A stretch of 64,000 bases of DNA from Lobosporangium transversale (GCF_002105155.1 NW_019028980.1:186001-250000); one strand, 5' to 3'. Numbered from the stretch's first letter, positions 22,511-37,884 are shown. The notes: generated from the sequence alone by a model not told the origin. Program-made: numbers and translations.

Positions 22511-23433
22511 ATGGTGGTCGAAGCTCAAAATCCTTCTGCCGAGACTGTGTCTCGTCTGGGCAGAGTTAAAGAAAACAAGTACCAGCTTTTGTACTTTCAT
22601 ATTCATGGCGTCGTGACGGGTCTTCGCGCTATGTTTGCCATGTCTGACGCTGATTATACATTCACTCATCCTGTAGTAAGTGAGATAGTGACATACTTTT
22701 GTTCCCATCACAACTCTGAATTGGCTTTCCAATGTTCTTCTTTTCATTCTTCTTTTCGCCTTTTCATAGGATTGGAAGGCAGAGAAGCCTAACACACCTC
22801 TTGGTGCTATGCCAGTGCTTTACGAAACCGTCCCTGCGACAGGAGAGACCGTTGAGCTGGCAGAACTGAGCGTGATCGAGTTTTATATTGGCTCAAAGTA
22901 TGGCTGGACAGGGGACAATGTGTGGGAGAATAACTTGATCAGGATGTATCATTCTTCGACTCAGTCCATGTTCGATAAACTGGTTACGACTGTCGTTAGA
23001 GCCCCTAAAGAGAACTATGACCAAATGATGGAGATCTGGGCTGGGTCTATCTTACCAGAATGGGTCGAATATCACGAGCGAGCCCTGAAGAAAAATGGAT
23101 CGAATGGCCATTACGTTGGTAACAAGGTATTATTATTATTATTAAAAAAAGTGCTTACGCTTTCATAGTCCCACAATTCCACTTGCTAATTTTATTTTAT
23201 TTTATTTTATTTTATTTTATTTTTTTTAGTTGACATTGGCAGATATCAAGACTGCGACTTGCATTGATAATATCATTACACTCACAGGCGATCGACATAT
23301 CTCCCGTGAGAAGACGCCAGCCATCATGGCAGTCTACGACCATCTTGAAAGTCTGCCAAAGTATGCGGAATGGAAGGCTAGTGAGCAATGGAAGACTTAT
23401 GCTGAGAATAACAAGCAATATTGCAATTTTTAG
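22511..23433 (+). CDS. Glutathione S-transferase, 241 aa, three exons
   Basis: Exons are 22511-22675, 22770-23126 and 23230-23433, all phase 0. The joined protein has an N-terminal thioredoxin-like fold (YQLLYFHIHGVVTGLRAMF, with the Tyr typical of sigma/alpha-like GSTs), a cis-Pro region PLGAMPVLYE, and the glutathione-contact block ELAELSVIEFYIGSKYGW in place of the usual ES-x-AI. The C-terminal helical domain ends with LTLADIKTATCID (LTxAD) and a WK-rich tail. GSTs conjugate glutathione to electrophiles in the cytosol. Intron 2 holds a (TTTTA)n microsatellite at about 23190-23225. The gene converges on the poly-Gln gene with 132 bp between stop codons. The family is firm; class and substrate are not. 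Confidence 0.88.
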
Positions 23434-23565
23434 AAATAGTTGTCCAAGATATTTTACATCAGTCATAAAGATGTTGCAAGAACTTTTCTATTCTACTTTA
23501 TTTTGTTTTTCTCCATTTTCCATTTTTGAATTATTTACACTATGCATTTTTTTTTCTTTTCTTTT

Positions 23566-25230
<1,665 letters not shown>

Positions 25231-25470
25231 GTCAAGGAGCAAAGGATTAATTCAACTATGTCCTGTCTTTCCTCGGCTGAAGCTATTGTCGTATCCTTCA
25301 AAGTCTGAGTTGGAAAGAAAAGAATAGAAACCGTTGACATAACAGTGGCAAAGCATTTAAAGCAATAGCCAAAAGCCACACAGAAAGCTTATTTTGCAGT
25401 GAAAGTTATTCATTTCTCATTTCGTTTCAGCCCTATTAAAAAGTAAAAAAAAAAAAAAAAAAAAAAAAGA
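25231..25470. promoter_or_regulatory. Shared divergent promoter of the poly-Gln gene and SSL1
   Basis: Only 240 bp separate the two start codons, which face away from each other. A 24-nt A run ends just before the SSL1 ATG. No clear TATA box was seen. Confidence 0.5.
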
Positions 25471-27258
25471 ATGGCAACAAACGGACGTAGACAGGTGGAT
25501 GAGGACGACGATGATATTATTGACGTAGACGACTCATCATTACAGAATAACCAGGCCAACTATGCATGGGAGGAAGAATACAAACGCAGTTGGGACGTTC
25601 TTCAAGAAGATGAACATGGAAGTCTCGCTGGCGTCGTCAACAGTCTACAACAAGCGGCAAAGCGCAAGCGGTAAATGGCTAATAGGAAAAAAAAAGAAAA
25701 AAAAAAAAAAGAAAAGAAAAAAATAAAGCAAATCCACACGAGGAGAAGCTTGATGATGCTGGAATGGTGGCGCACAGCTTCTAATATCTCTTTTTATTGC
25801 TTTTAGACAACTGCGGGACACTGATCCCATTCAACGCGGGATTATTCGCCACCTGTTTATAATTGTCGATCTATCCAGCTCAATGCAGGAGAAAGACCTT
25901 CGACCTTCACGTTTGTCACTTACTTTTACATATTTGGAAGCATTCGTAGCCGAATATTTTGATCAAAATCCCATCTCCCAAATTGGATTGATCGGAACAA
26001 AGGACGGATTGGCTGAAAAGTTGACAGAACTGAGTGGAAACCCCACAGAACATATTCGTACTCTCAAGATGAAGAAGTTTCAAGAAGTTGGTGGCGAACC
26101 CTCTTTGCAAAATGCATTGGAGTTGGCAAGAAATTCTTTGATGTAAAAAATCTGGGTTAACAAGTCTGATATATATACTCTGTATTTGAGCGTCTCCCAA
26201 TTTATGAATAATTGTAATAGTTGTTGACATCCAGTTTTTTTTTTTTTCTTTCATTTACCTTTCTGGCTGGATTTAGTCACGTACCAGCGCATGGTTCTCG
26301 GGAGATTTTAGTCATCATGGGATCATTAACGACAACAGATCCTGGAAACATCCATGATACAATAGCACAGCTTGTACAGGATAATATCCGTGCATCAGTC
26401 ATTGCATTAGCAGCAGAAGTTCAAGTACTAAAGTCTTTGTCGACACAAACAAAAGGTAAACGATAGGTAGCAAAGATCTATGGATTAAGAAGGATATGCA
26501 TATCAGCATATGATGTTTCTTACCAGAATCTTTTTTTTTTTTTTTTTTTTTTTTTTCTTTATCAAGGAACATTTGGCGTAGCTATGAACGAAGGCCATTA
26601 TCGCGACTTGTTATTCGAAGTAATTCCTCCGACGGCTGTCACGACCACAAAAACATCATCTAACCTTGTACAAATGGGATTTCCAGCACGATCCAACGAG
26701 AGTGCGGCCACACTCTGTGCTTGTCATAACAAACTAACACTTGGTGGATACATTTGTCCACGGTGCAATTCCAAATTGTGCGATATACCCACAGAGTGTG
26801 ATATCTGTACTCTGACGTTGGTCTCCAGCCCATTGCTCGCCAGAAGTTATCATCATCTTTTCCCGGTCGAAAATTTTATTGAAGTCGCATGGAAAGAGTA
26901 TGTTCGTTCTTGTTTGTTTTGCTAATGCACCCACCTAAAATGACTATTAAGATTGCTAAATGTTTCCGCCCGCGCCTGTTCACCTGCCTGTTTCAGTGCT
27001 GCTGCGACAACAGCCTGTTTTTCATGCCAAAAGTCATTCCTGAGTCCGCATAAAGTTAGTCTTCAATTGCAGGCGACGACAGATGCGGGACGATATCAAT
27101 GCAAGCTGTGTGACAAGACCTTCTGTGCAGACTGTGATTTATTCATCCATGATGTTTTACATAATTGTCCTGGTTGTTTAAGTCAACCTCGGCGTCTGTT
27201 TGGTAAACCCAAAGCAATGGCTACTGCAAATATTCCTAAAGCTACGGTTCAGAAATAG
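25471..27258 (+). CDS. SSL1: TFIIH core subunit SSL1/p44, 435 aa, five exons
   Basis: Exons are 25471-25670, 25807-26142, 26277-26455, 26567-26897 and 26997-27258. Every junction keeps frame. The N-terminus is acidic (DEDDDDIIDVDDSSLQ) with YAWEEEYKRSWDVLQED, typical of SSL1. The vWA domain follows (HLFIIVDLSSSMQEKDLRP, with a DxSxS metal-site motif), then HVPAHGSREILVIMGSLTT. After the vWA domain comes a C4 zinc site (CACHNKLTLGGYICPRCNS) and, at the C-terminus, the TFIIH C1-like ring (CKLCDKTFCADCDLFIHD, HNCPGC). In TFIIH this subunit binds and stimulates the XPD/Rad3 helicase, serving RNA polymerase II initiation and nucleotide excision repair in the nucleus. At about 435 aa it has the usual family length and looks intact. 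The intron before exon 4 carries a T26 tract. Confidence 0.95.
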
Positions 27259-27816
27259 TGGTTGTGAAAGGATCAAAAATTATCGCTGCCACAACATTTA
27301 CCATAAAGATGATTATTATTATTTTTCTTTTCAATTTTTGGTAAAAGTATATTTCTATGGCTTCTTGCCATGTCATGTATAAAATAAACAGAGATCCCAT
27401 CCTACCCTGCAATCGTGCACAAGTATTGCTTTGAGAGACATTAGATAATTATGCTGTTTAATGGAATTAAAATAAATATTAAGGCTATTCTAAATTGAAG
27501 TAATTGCATCTGCTTGCTTCCTTTTTGCCATCGTATTGAGGGAAGATATGATCACCTTTACTTATCTAAAGCCGCCTCCGGGTGTCTTCCTTCCTAGTTC
27601 AATGATTTTGGAACTGTAGATCTTCGAACTTTTTTTTGATGCGATGTAAGGATATGTTGCATGATTATGGTGAAATTGAATGTGGATGATTATGAATGAA
27701 TATGCGTGCGTGTACAAGTGAAGTTGGTATTATATGACAATATGTACATTTGCCGTCATCCCCTTCCTTGACTTTCCTGGTAACTTTTACTCTTTTTTTT
27801 TTTTTTTTTTTTTTTT
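27259..27816. other. Convergent 3' flanks, no gene seen
   Basis: This stretch separates SSL1 (plus) from the large minus gene. An AAAATAAACA polyadenylation-like signal lies near 27379. A T26 run at 27793-27818 abuts the stop codon of the minus gene. Confidence 0.55.
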
Positions 27817-30800
27817 TTATGAAGCTGCAGATGTTGTAGTTGTTGATGGTGTGCTTCCTTTTGCCAAAAGGCGTGCACGTGCAAGTGCAGGATCTTCCTC
27901 AGAGTCCGAGGAATGTTCTAAAACCGCCAGTTCCTCTTCCTCCAAGACTAGAAGATGATCTTTCCATGTCGACCAAGAAGCTGACAATGTAGCCGACATC
28001 CTTCGTTGCCTGCGCTGGTTGGGGCTTTGCTGCTTATTGGGCTCATTTGAATCCTTTTCCTGATCCTCGCTCTGATTCAGAGGCTTTCCTTTTTCCTTCT
28101 CGTTTTTATTTCCTTCCAAGTTTGAAGTGGAGGACGACGTTTGCTTATGTGTGAAGTCTTGGGTAACGGGTGCCGAATTAGAGGCATTGGATGATGATGC
28201 GAGGAGCGTATACAGTTCAGGTCTTGGTCTTGTAGGTTCTGAATTGAGTCGTTTTGCTCTTTCCCCAGACAAGGCTGTGCTCGTGTTTACACCTATGTCC
28301 GTAGCAGTGGATGATTCCTTTTTCAAAAAACTCCCTTCAGCAGTATTCTTTTGCTCGGTCTCTTGCCCTTGCCCTTGTGGCCCAGCTGAAGCTGTGGCTA
28401 TTGCTGGTACATGAAGGTGCAGATTCTGATGCTGAGGGTGGTGGCTATTTCCCAATGAAGAGGAGTTGGAGTTTACAGAGCCCTTGCGCCATGGTGGCAA
28501 TGAAAGCGATGACCGGACTGTGGCCAGGTCTGTTGCTGCTGTTGAAGCTGCAGCGTTTGTTAACGATCGGGCCTGACGAGGAGGAGGCGGCAGGGCAGTA
28601 AATCCTGATGTTGTGTGAAGATGCGGCTGACCAGATGTCATGCTGTACGGAGAAGTATTGGACAAACTCTGCATCGCCAAAGCTCTCGTGTATGCTGCAT
28701 TAGATGCCATCCCTGTCCATCCAGTTGCATTAGCATCTGTTGCCAGTTCACCATCTGCATGGGGCTTTGATGTAGCTGCAGTGAGCAGTGGTTTCTTGTG
28801 TACATTATACTCCTCTTCAAATGCGAACATTAGATTTTCAAATGCTTTCAGTTGTGCCTCTCGTTCCCTTTCGGCAGCCTGAAGACGTGCATTCATCGTT
28901 GTTGTCCCGGCTGCTGAAGTAGGCGTTGATGAGGCCACCGAAGAATGCCGTCTTTTGCTTTTGCCTTTTTCGTCCGCTTGTGCCGCGGCTACTTCCTCTG
29001 CCAATGCCGCTGACACGTGCCTTAGGATCATGGCATCTCGACCCAACGAGATTTCGGATCCATAATAATTGGTCGATGCATCTTGTCGTGACCGGAATAC
29101 CAGTCCCGCAAAACTATCCAAAATAGCTCTTCGTTTACGATGTCGGACCGCGATTTCCTGAAGATCTGCTTCTGAATAATTGTATGGGTCAGTCAACTTG
29201 CATTTGATGCCAGGTTGTATTGCAGCAGATGACGTTGGAGGTGGTGAAAGGAAAGCTGATGTCGAGAGAGACGAAGACGTCGACTCAGTGGTAGTTGTGA
29301 GCGCCAAGATTAGATTGGCAACCACATTAGCGTCAGATCCTGCCTTGATATTATTGTTGTTGCCACTACCGTTACCGCTTCCGTTGCTGCTCGTCCCAAA
29401 GACGTCATTCTTTGCTCGCAAATGTACCTGCGACAATTGTTGCCTTAAACTACCTGATCCTTGATTGCTACTCTCTGAAGACGACCCAACTCCACTCCAT
29501 GCAGCTACTATTGAAGAGGCGGTATTCTTGGTTTTTGTTGGAACAGGCGTTGAAGCATCTATCTGTTCTGGTTGTTGCTGTTGGTATTGTTGGAGTATAG
29601 TCAAAGTGACCATAACCGCAGAATCAACTAACGCATCAACAGTTTCAAGCACATATTTTAATATTCTCTGGCTTTGTGTAGGCAAGAGCTCGACCAAGTC
29701 GCGGTATTTCCGCCCTTGGGGTCGTACAAAGAAATCATACAGATGGGTTGGGATCCATTCTTCCGGTGCTAGCGAAAGTGTGCACGCCAATAGACGGACT
29801 AGCTCTTCCAGTGAGAGAGGGTTTAGAATTGCATCATTGGCTTGAGCAAGCGCCAGCTTTGATTGAGACCTTTTGCTCCGCAGCCGCCTTAGCGCAGGGC
29901 TTCCGATGTGTTGCTGATTCTGCTGTTGTTGCGATGGTGATCCCACTGCTGTATTTGTGTTGGTGGTAGAGGCCGCTGATGGCACAAGTGATTGAAATGA
30001 ACCTCCTCCAGTACTATTGTTGCTACCATTCATTAACGATAGTAGAGATGGATTTTGAGGCTGCGCCATGGACGATCCGTGATAGAACGCTACTGTTGCA
30101 CTTCCCGCCAAAGGGTCCTGTGCACTGTCACGTCGTGATTGTCCTGATGTGGAAGTGTCATCTGCCGTTGACATGGCCATCACCTGCAAGAGGGCTTGTA
30201 ATGTCCCACGAGCATCATCTTTGAGTGGTGTTGTGTCGGCTACAGACTGTGTAGATCCCAAAGGTTGCAAGAGACCGCTGTTAAATCGACTCACTTTACT
30301 AGGTTTTTCGAGTTTACGTTGTGGTGGGGGCACAATAGATGACGTCGACGGGTTCATAGCAACGTCCGGATTTGAGCCAGAAGGCATTTGAGAAGGCTTG
30401 TGAAACTCAATCCGTTGTTTGGCCACTATGAAGATTTTATTATCAAGGATTATGAAAGACAAGAACTTTTAATATTCTTTTCTTTATAAATATATATATT
30501 GTTTTGTTTTTTCTCTTAACATTCAATCTTACCTCGATTCCTTATTTCGTTACAACAACTGATACTGCACCACTTGAACTGCTCAATCGTTAGCACGGCT
30601 CCATCAGTCAGTATCGATTGGGATTGTTGTGAGGCAGAAGAGCTTCGATCGTCGTCTCCCGCTTTGGATTGGTGCTGATCAGTAATTCTAGATGACGATG
30701 AGGTGCCTGCAGGGCCACCAGAGATAGGAAATCCCGTACCTGTGCTTGCATGCGCACCAGCTGAGACTATCTTTGGAGAGCGAGGTGACCGCGGTGAATT

Positions 30801-31796
30801 TGCTTGACTTAGCCCAGCACCTGTTGTGGATGATGACCCTGTTGGCGATGATGCGTTATGATTCCCACTGACGAACCTGGCCAGATTAGAGGTGATCAAA
30901 CTTGTAGGTATATTAGGTATATATGATCTTCGGCGCTTGTGTTTCTGCGGTACTGGCTGTTGAGACTGTTGAGACTGGGAAGATTGGATCTCTGGCTGTG
31001 TCCGCATGGGTATAGATTGAACTTGGGATATTGCTTGTGCTTGAGTTGATTGTTGCAGAGATGGCTGATCGGGCGATACGTCGGATGATGCTTTATTCTG
31101 AAGTATTTCGATGTGGACTTTGTTTTTGTTAACGGGTTCTGCAGATGTATTATGGTCCATACCTGAAGAGCTCTTTGTAGAAACTCTTCGGGAGCGGGAC
31201 ATAAAGCCTGCCGATGAGAGCAGGGAGCGTTCTTGTGGAACCAACGTAGAAGATGCATCAATACTAGTTCTTGTAGCAGGGACTGGGGTAAAGTCAGAAG
31301 AACTGGCATTAGTAACTGATCCCTTTGAAATAGATTGTTGTGACAACTGTCGCTGTTGCAAAAGAGTGTGGCCATTGGTTTCTTGTGCTGGGCTCCTGTG
31401 GGTGTCCTTCTGACTGAGTCCTCGAGAGGATTCGATAAGCAGCGATAACTGGCCCTTCTTGATGAGCGATGCTGCTTTGTCTTGTTCGACTGAGGAAGAC
31501 TGCACTGGCATTGAGGTACGTCGGTTCTTAAATGATGTGAAGAATGACCACGACTTGCGTTTCTGGACTGGGCTTGTTCTAGATCCATTTCCAGATGCTG
31601 TAGGTGATACAGAAGTATTGGGAAATGCTACGGAGCTGTCATTGACTGCAACAGTACCGCCCTTGCCACCGCCAGGACGAGCGGTACTGCTGCTACTCCG
31701 ACCCAAGCTGCCTAACCCCCGAATGTTGAAGGAATCTTCCGCTCCGCGGGAAATGAAGGAGAAGAGGACCGAAGATGAATCTCCTTAACCTTCAGA
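27817..31796 (-). CDS. Large Ser-rich protein of unknown function, about 1290 aa; 5' end unresolved
   Basis: Two exons are certain: about 31796-30533 and 30425-27817. They are joined by a 107-nt GT-AG intron whose phase (1 to 2) fits and which gives IEQFKWCSISCCNEIRNRV, then AKQRIEFHKP. The frame is open upstream to about 31796 (GEDSSSVLFSFISRG) without an ATG before a stop, so an upstream exon starting after an AG at about 31797 is likely but was not found. Most of the protein is Ser/Thr/Gln-rich. Ordered-looking blocks are SLEELVRLLACTLSLAPEE, WIPTHLYDFFVRPQGRKYR with DLVELLPTQSQRILKYVLE, and YNYSEADLQEIAVRHRKRR with AILDSFAGLVFRSR. The pattern suggests a helical domain inside a disordered scaffold. 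I do not recognise the family, and no catalytic motif is evident. Confidence 0.65.
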
Positions 31797-34700
31797 GATA
31801 AGAAGTAGTATTGGTAGCCTTAATGGTCGTTATGGACAGATTAAAGCAAATCGCTGCTATTAATTCTTCCTGTTAGATCCTGGTTAAAGATGGAATGCTT
31901 TTCCCCTTATGCTGCAGACGTGACAGCGGCTCAACCCTTATGTTTACAGGGTACGATATGAATGGTAATATGCCTATGCTTGAACGTTAAGCTTGTTAGA
32001 TAGGCCTATTTAATGAGAACCGCAAGATTGGGGGAGAGCAACCACTGGGTCGAGAGATATGTGGATCTGCAGAGGACTAAAAGGTACTAAGCAAGGCCAC
32101 AGGGCAGAATTATATGAGGAAAGGTTCAAACAAGTGAGAAATCATGGACTAATGGGCAAGACAGGGAATAAGGGCGAGCAAGAGCTCCCTTATAGATGTT
32201 GGGTGCGAATCAGGTAGGATGGGAAAATATGGAAACAAGATCAAGACTGGTTTTGAAGGCAAGGAGCGGTGTGAGGAAAAGATTGTGGGGGGCTGATAGT
32301 CTGTTTATTATTACTCACAAATGGATCGCCAACAAGCTCAGTGCACTTGGCCTTTTTTGTTCCTTTCTTTTTTGTTGAGGCGATAGTGGAGGTAGTAGCG
32401 ATAGCCCGCTGTCGTCAGTCGCGACTTAGTAGGAATGATGATGCCGTTAATGTTCCTGAGTTTCGTATATTTGTTTCAAGATGTACACCGCTTCCGACTC
32501 TTGATTCGGTAGTTTTGTCTGTTCGAAGGACTGTTGTGCTGCTATTTTTGCCACTAATGTTCCAACCGTTAGTGGCACTGCCGGAGCTGTATCCTACAAT
32601 AGTATCGATCAAATTGTCCTCCTTTCTCTACTTGATTCAGAATGTGATAACGATGAGTGATGATGGGGATAGGAATGTTGACGACGAAGGGTGAAGTAAA
32701 GGCAAGAGCGGTTGGAAATGGTAAAATGCAAAGTCGACGACTCAGAGACTGAGTGGATGGAGCGCGCTAAGGAGTGGCGGGATAAGCTGAACCTTACTAT
32801 ACCTCTGACAATGTCTCTTACGATACTGTCATCGATATTGTTGTGCGTTCAAAGTTGGTGTTGTAGACAAGGGTCTCAAAAGTCTAGAGCCTTTTTTTTT
32901 TTTTTTTTTTTTTTATCACACCCCCTGTTGGCTCTGTCAAATCTGAAGAGATATGCCTAGAAATGTGTGCCGAAGGTGGTTAGGATGCGGTATGCTGATA
33001 TTGATACTGCTGCTTTGGTAGTCGAGTTGGGGTGAAAGAGAATAGGTGATAGTAAAGAGAGTGGAGATAGTGGAGATAGTTGAGATAGTGGTGGTGGTGA
33101 TGGTGATGGTGGTGGTTAGATAGGAATGGAAAATGAGACAACAGTCCGGGTAGAGATGGAAAGAGTAGAAGTAGAAAAGGCGACAGCAATAGCAACAACA
33201 GCAGCAACCCCAAAGGAAGGTGGGGAAGAAGAGGAGAGAAGGAAGAAGAAGTAAGAGCAAAGAAGTTTAGAGCAAAGAGAAAGAGAGAGACGGGCAATAT
33301 GGTGAACAGGGATGCCATGCTTATTTCACTGACCCTGAGGCGAGGATTGAGGGTGATTGGGTGGACTACACCATTGGCCATGCTTATTTACACGGGAGAC
33401 AGGGGAATGGAATGAATTGAATCTGTAAAGTTGCTTTAGCCCCCTAATTCATATACTCTCGAAAAAAAGCTCTAGTCCCATGCATCTCCAATCCCATGCT
33501 CTTTTTTTTTTTTTTTTTTTTTTCTTAAAATGTAGTATATACTAAAAGAAAGAGAATATGGTCATCACATCATCAAGCACAGTCAACGGAATTCTTTGTC
33601 CTTTGCCTTCAGTCACCGATGTTAATGTCGCCTCTGTCTTTTTTTTGTTTTTTTTTTTTTTTCCCCTCCAGGTTGTGTCTTTGACCTCCGTGTTTTGTTT
33701 GGCGGGAAAAACAAAATAACAAACAAAGACATGTCTCCATATCCGACAATTGCAATGTATTAATAAAATGTACAATATCAATAAATATCTGAGCGACCTG
33801 GATGATGAACATCAAACATCAACTTTTTTTTTTATTTTAATAAAATAACAAGCACATGTACAGATCAAAAAGCAGTAGGAGAAGAGAAAGACGATTAGGT
33901 TGTAGAAAAAAAGAATTAAATCAGATTAAGATGAATTCCAAGCGGTAATACTGCAGAAAAAGAACCATGCTATGCTAGACTTATTAACGCATTGATCCAA
34001 CCAAGGGGCATCAAGCCATGGACAAATAAACGATTTGCCACGTTAGGTACCCCGTCGAGGGATGCAGCGCTTTTTTTTTTTTTTTTGCATGAATCGGCGA
34101 GACAAACAAAGAGGAATAAAAAAGCGCGAGAAATCTTTCTCTTCCCAGTATCATTTTCACCCGCAACTCATTCAGACGTTCCTTCGGTGATGAGAGAACA
34201 AAGCATACATGCATTGAAAAGACTAGAATGAAACCAATCAAAATACATATACAGTACATAACGCGATGCTTGGGCTATAGCATTTCATAGGCCTATCCAA
34301 TCCTCTCAGTATCTGATGGATTGATGAATTGTTGAAATGAAAGCCAGCATGGCTCTTTTTTGCTCACTTTGACGCGGTACAATTGGTATTTGGTCGACGT
34401 ATATGAGTATAACGGATCAATCTCCCTTTCACTTTTGCTATCAATTTCCCGCGTCTTCGTCCCAGGTGTATAGTTTAATTATGTATTATTATATATTATT
34501 ATATATAATTATTATTATTATTTTTGCATGAATTTTTTTTTTTTTCATTTCTTTTCTCGGAAGTCATGCACAGATGAACAATCCTCTCTCCATCCTCTAG
34601 ACTATTGCCTTTCTCTATCCTCTTTATTCCCATCCCTAATGATTCGTTGTCATCGTTGTTCTTCACTTGCAGCTTTTGCATTGCTGGCACAAGGAAGAAA

Positions 34701-35181
34701 GAGATTAAAAAGGCATATTTTCAATGTACTGTATACAGTCTATCAACGTCAATGTCGGTGCAATGTAAACATCAACATCAATGCTATTCCTAATATCAAC
34801 AAGACACACGAGAGAGAGTGGCAGGTAATGTATTACACAATCTGTCATAGACAACAAATTGGGTCACGAGCTGGCATTGTTTTTTGTCAACAAATGTGGG
34901 TTCGCCCTTTGTATATACTGAATGTAAAGGGGGATGTAAGCACTGGCCTTTATTACTTTATTACTTACTTTCGTTTGCTTGTCATGCAAATATACAGGAT
35001 CTCAGTTCCACTTATCCTGAGTTCGAAAATAGCGATAAAGATAGATCGAAGAACAGAGTCTGTACTCTGTACTACCTCAGTTCAACCTTTAACATCACTG
35101 GGAGCTATGCCTCTCAATTCTTCCCGCGCATCAAAAGTTTAATTGTCTTTCTTGATGAATGGACAAAGTTCTCTTTGATGG

Positions 35182-35212
<31 letters not shown>

Positions 35213-36042
35213 CATTTCATTTTCAAGGCATTGCGATGAGGGTTATTGAATATAAAGTATGAATACCAAGGCAGGAAAGGAAACAAAAGCAGGAGAAAAA
35301 AAAAAAAAAAAAAAAAAAAAGAAAGATTGCCCGGAATTTAGATATTTGTCAGGAACAGATTAAGGATTGGATAAAGGCATGCAGAAGAAAGAAAGTTAAA
35401 AGAGGACCCAGTCCCTAGATATTATCGCCACAAACATCGTGCATGATATTAAACCGCCTTTCTTTCCCATTTCTTTGTTATCTCACCATTAAAGTTGATT
35501 TCATGACTCGAGAAACCAGGGTACATCTCATAGCCAACATATATATGAGGAAAAAAAAAAAAAAAAAAAAGTAGGGCGCTTCTTCTGATATTTCGAGATT
35601 AATCAAAATGTTGATGGAGAGTCAGGAATGTGGTGAATGCTTTGCGACAAGTTTTAAAAAAAGAATTGCATGCATTTGCTCTTTAATCTTTTTTTTTTTT
35701 TTTTCTTTTCCTCTTCGCAGCCGATATCTACTACACATGTATATTATACCATCGCTAATAGCCAGAGGACTAAACCCCGGAGCTGTCATCGGATTTCCCC
35801 TCGCTCTTTTCCTATTTATTTTAAGAGCACTTTAGATATTCATGTTCAGAAGGTGAGAAAGCATCCCGTGGGATCGCATGCAGAAAGCTTATAATAAAGA
35901 TACATGTAAGCACGCGTCTCTAAACACGACATGACTTTGTTTCACTTCATAGACATTTGTATCATGATGATTAGTCACACAAGCTCCTGTTTCCAGGATA
36001 TTGGGTTGTCGCAACATTTTATATAATTTATATTCTGCCTTT
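31797..36042. other. 4.2-kb stretch without a recognisable gene
   Basis: It probably includes the missing 5' exon and promoter of the large minus gene in its first kilobase; the minus frame at about 32612-32415, with NGWNISGKNSSTTVLRTDK, is the best coding-like piece but has no ATG or confirmed splice link. The rest is AT-rich with many T and A tracts (about 32890-32915, 33501-33522, 34072-34086, 35184-35211, 35296-35321 and 35550-35570) and GGT/GAT-rich low complexity at 33055-33120. No transposase or RNA gene was seen. Confidence 0.5.
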
Positions 36043-36750
36043 TCATGGGCGGCTGCTGTTCTCCGTTGGCACCTTAACAACTACGTCTTCTAATTCAACA
36101 TCATGTTCTTGTTCATCTATTTTCTTGGTCTCCGCAGCGACTTCCTGTGCATGATCGGTGGCTTCTTCTCTTTCCATAAACATTTCCTTTGCCATATCCA
36201 GATAAGACTTCACAGGTGGTTGCGACCATTTCTTCTCCAATGCATCAGCCATATCCCCTAAACAAACGCCACTCTTGGCATACATCCTATACAATGGCTC
36301 TAGCTCTGAGTCGATCTTGGGTTGTTCAGGTCGGATTTCTAATCGATATCGTTCCAATGTAGGGTCTGATCGATAAAACGATTGATAGTATTGTGTCCAT
36401 GTCATGTCTGGATTGGTCACTTGAAAAAGATCAAAGACAAGATCCAATGGTGGACGATTATTGAACACTGTTGCTTGGATTGTCTTGGTAGGGCCTACTG
36501 TCCTGAACCACTCAAGGATCTCTGCCTTAGTTCCTAAAAATACAAATGTGGAGGTGTGACCAAGTGAAAGCGAGATCTTTTCTCCCAGCATTGGCGGAGT
36601 GACAATACGCCTCTCGCCAGGCATATCACCTATATATAATATGTTAAAAATACAACGCTACCGTTAATGCTACAAATCTGGGTTGCCCACCCATGTCAAG
36701 TCATATCGCAGGACGTTACCCATTGCATATCCATAGTTGAATGACGACAT
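36043..36750 (-). CDS. Uncharacterised 205-aa protein, two exons
   Basis: Exon 1 is 36750-36720 (31 nt) and exon 2 is 36629-36043. The join MSSFNYGYAMG plus DMPGERRIVTPP keeps frame, and the donor is G|GTAACG. The protein has a globular first half (ISLSLGHTSTFVFLGTKAE, ILEWFRTVGPTKTIQATVF, PPLDLVFDLFQVTNPDMTW) and ends in a helical acidic tail (KSYLDMAKEMFMEREEATD, then AAETKKIDEQEHDVELEDV). No signal peptide, membrane helix or catalytic motif is visible. I do not recognise the family. It sits just downstream of CENP-O on the same strand, but proximity alone does not link it to the kinetochore. Confidence 0.7.
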
Positions 36751-37046
36751 TTTTTGTTATAAAATCAAATAGTCTGGAGTTGTAGGAGCAATTAGAAATA
36801 ATGGTTATTATAATTGTTGTTGTTGTTGTTGTGATGATGGAATGAAAGAAAAGGATTAGGGATGAAGAAGTGGAATGGAGGAAGAAAGAGAGGCTCATCG
36901 GAACAATCAATCTCCTTTTTTTTTTTTTTTTTTTTTTTTTAACGCAAAAGGAAAATCATGAATCCGAATTTGAAACAGCAAGATTTTATTTCGTCACTTA
37001 GCCTCGGAATATTCAGGAGGAATGCAGGGTCTTTCTTCAATGAGGG

Positions 37047-37481
37047 TTATAATTCAGACAGTCCAGGCAGTGTAGGGCTTACTATAGCTTTGGCATTCTC
37101 ACTCTCTCTTTGGGCCACATATTCCTGAAGATATTCTGAGATTATTCGTGTGAATGTCTAAGGCGCAGTATTAAACAAATGCATGTCAAAAAAAACTGCT
37201 CTCTGAATTCATTTGTTTCACTTTTCCACGTGGGTTATGTACTCCACCTACATTAACATCCCGATTAAGATATCGTTTCTCAACTTCTTGTAAGGGAATC
37301 CAATGTGGGATAGTATGCTTGTAGACGTAAAGCATATCACCCTCTTTTTGCATCTGTTTTTGCTGCTCATTATCGCCATCAGCAGCGCCATCTTTATCCT
37401 TTCGCTGATCTTTATCATCACTTTGCTTCAATGTCTTTTTTCTGAGTATGACATAATACGGTTCGTGATACTTTCCTATCG

Positions 37482-37514
<33 letters not shown>

Positions 37515-37853
37515 AACAACAAGCATGGCATTAGAGCTAGGGCAACTAAAAATAAAATAAAATGCATTTTCTTTCTTACAGTATTTACCTTGAGCAAAAG
37601 TTTCAAAGCGGATGCCTACCTCTTTGGGTGCTTCAGGGAAACCATCCATGGGATATGCTGACCAATCGTTTTCATCCAGTTCATTGACGCTAAACAACGT
37701 GACTCCAGTCAAACGATATGCCATAAGGATATTCTGCATTCTCTTTTCATCTTTATCAGTCTTGGTTGGGGTAGGAGGTACTAGCGTTGTAGGTTCTTTA
37801 ATGTGATCCAACATCCATTATTAAGACCACATTCCTTTTGAAGTATCGTTTTT

Positions 37854-37884
<31 letters not shown>

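Noticed and set aside
34528-35142. 204-codon plus-strand frame
   Set aside because: Starts in a T run, composition is not protein-like and no domain or splice partner is seen.
37796-37814. ATG at 37814 as the start of the CENP-O gene
   Set aside because: Two upstream exons with a coiled coil join in frame through an acceptor just inside this ATG, so the ATG is intronic.
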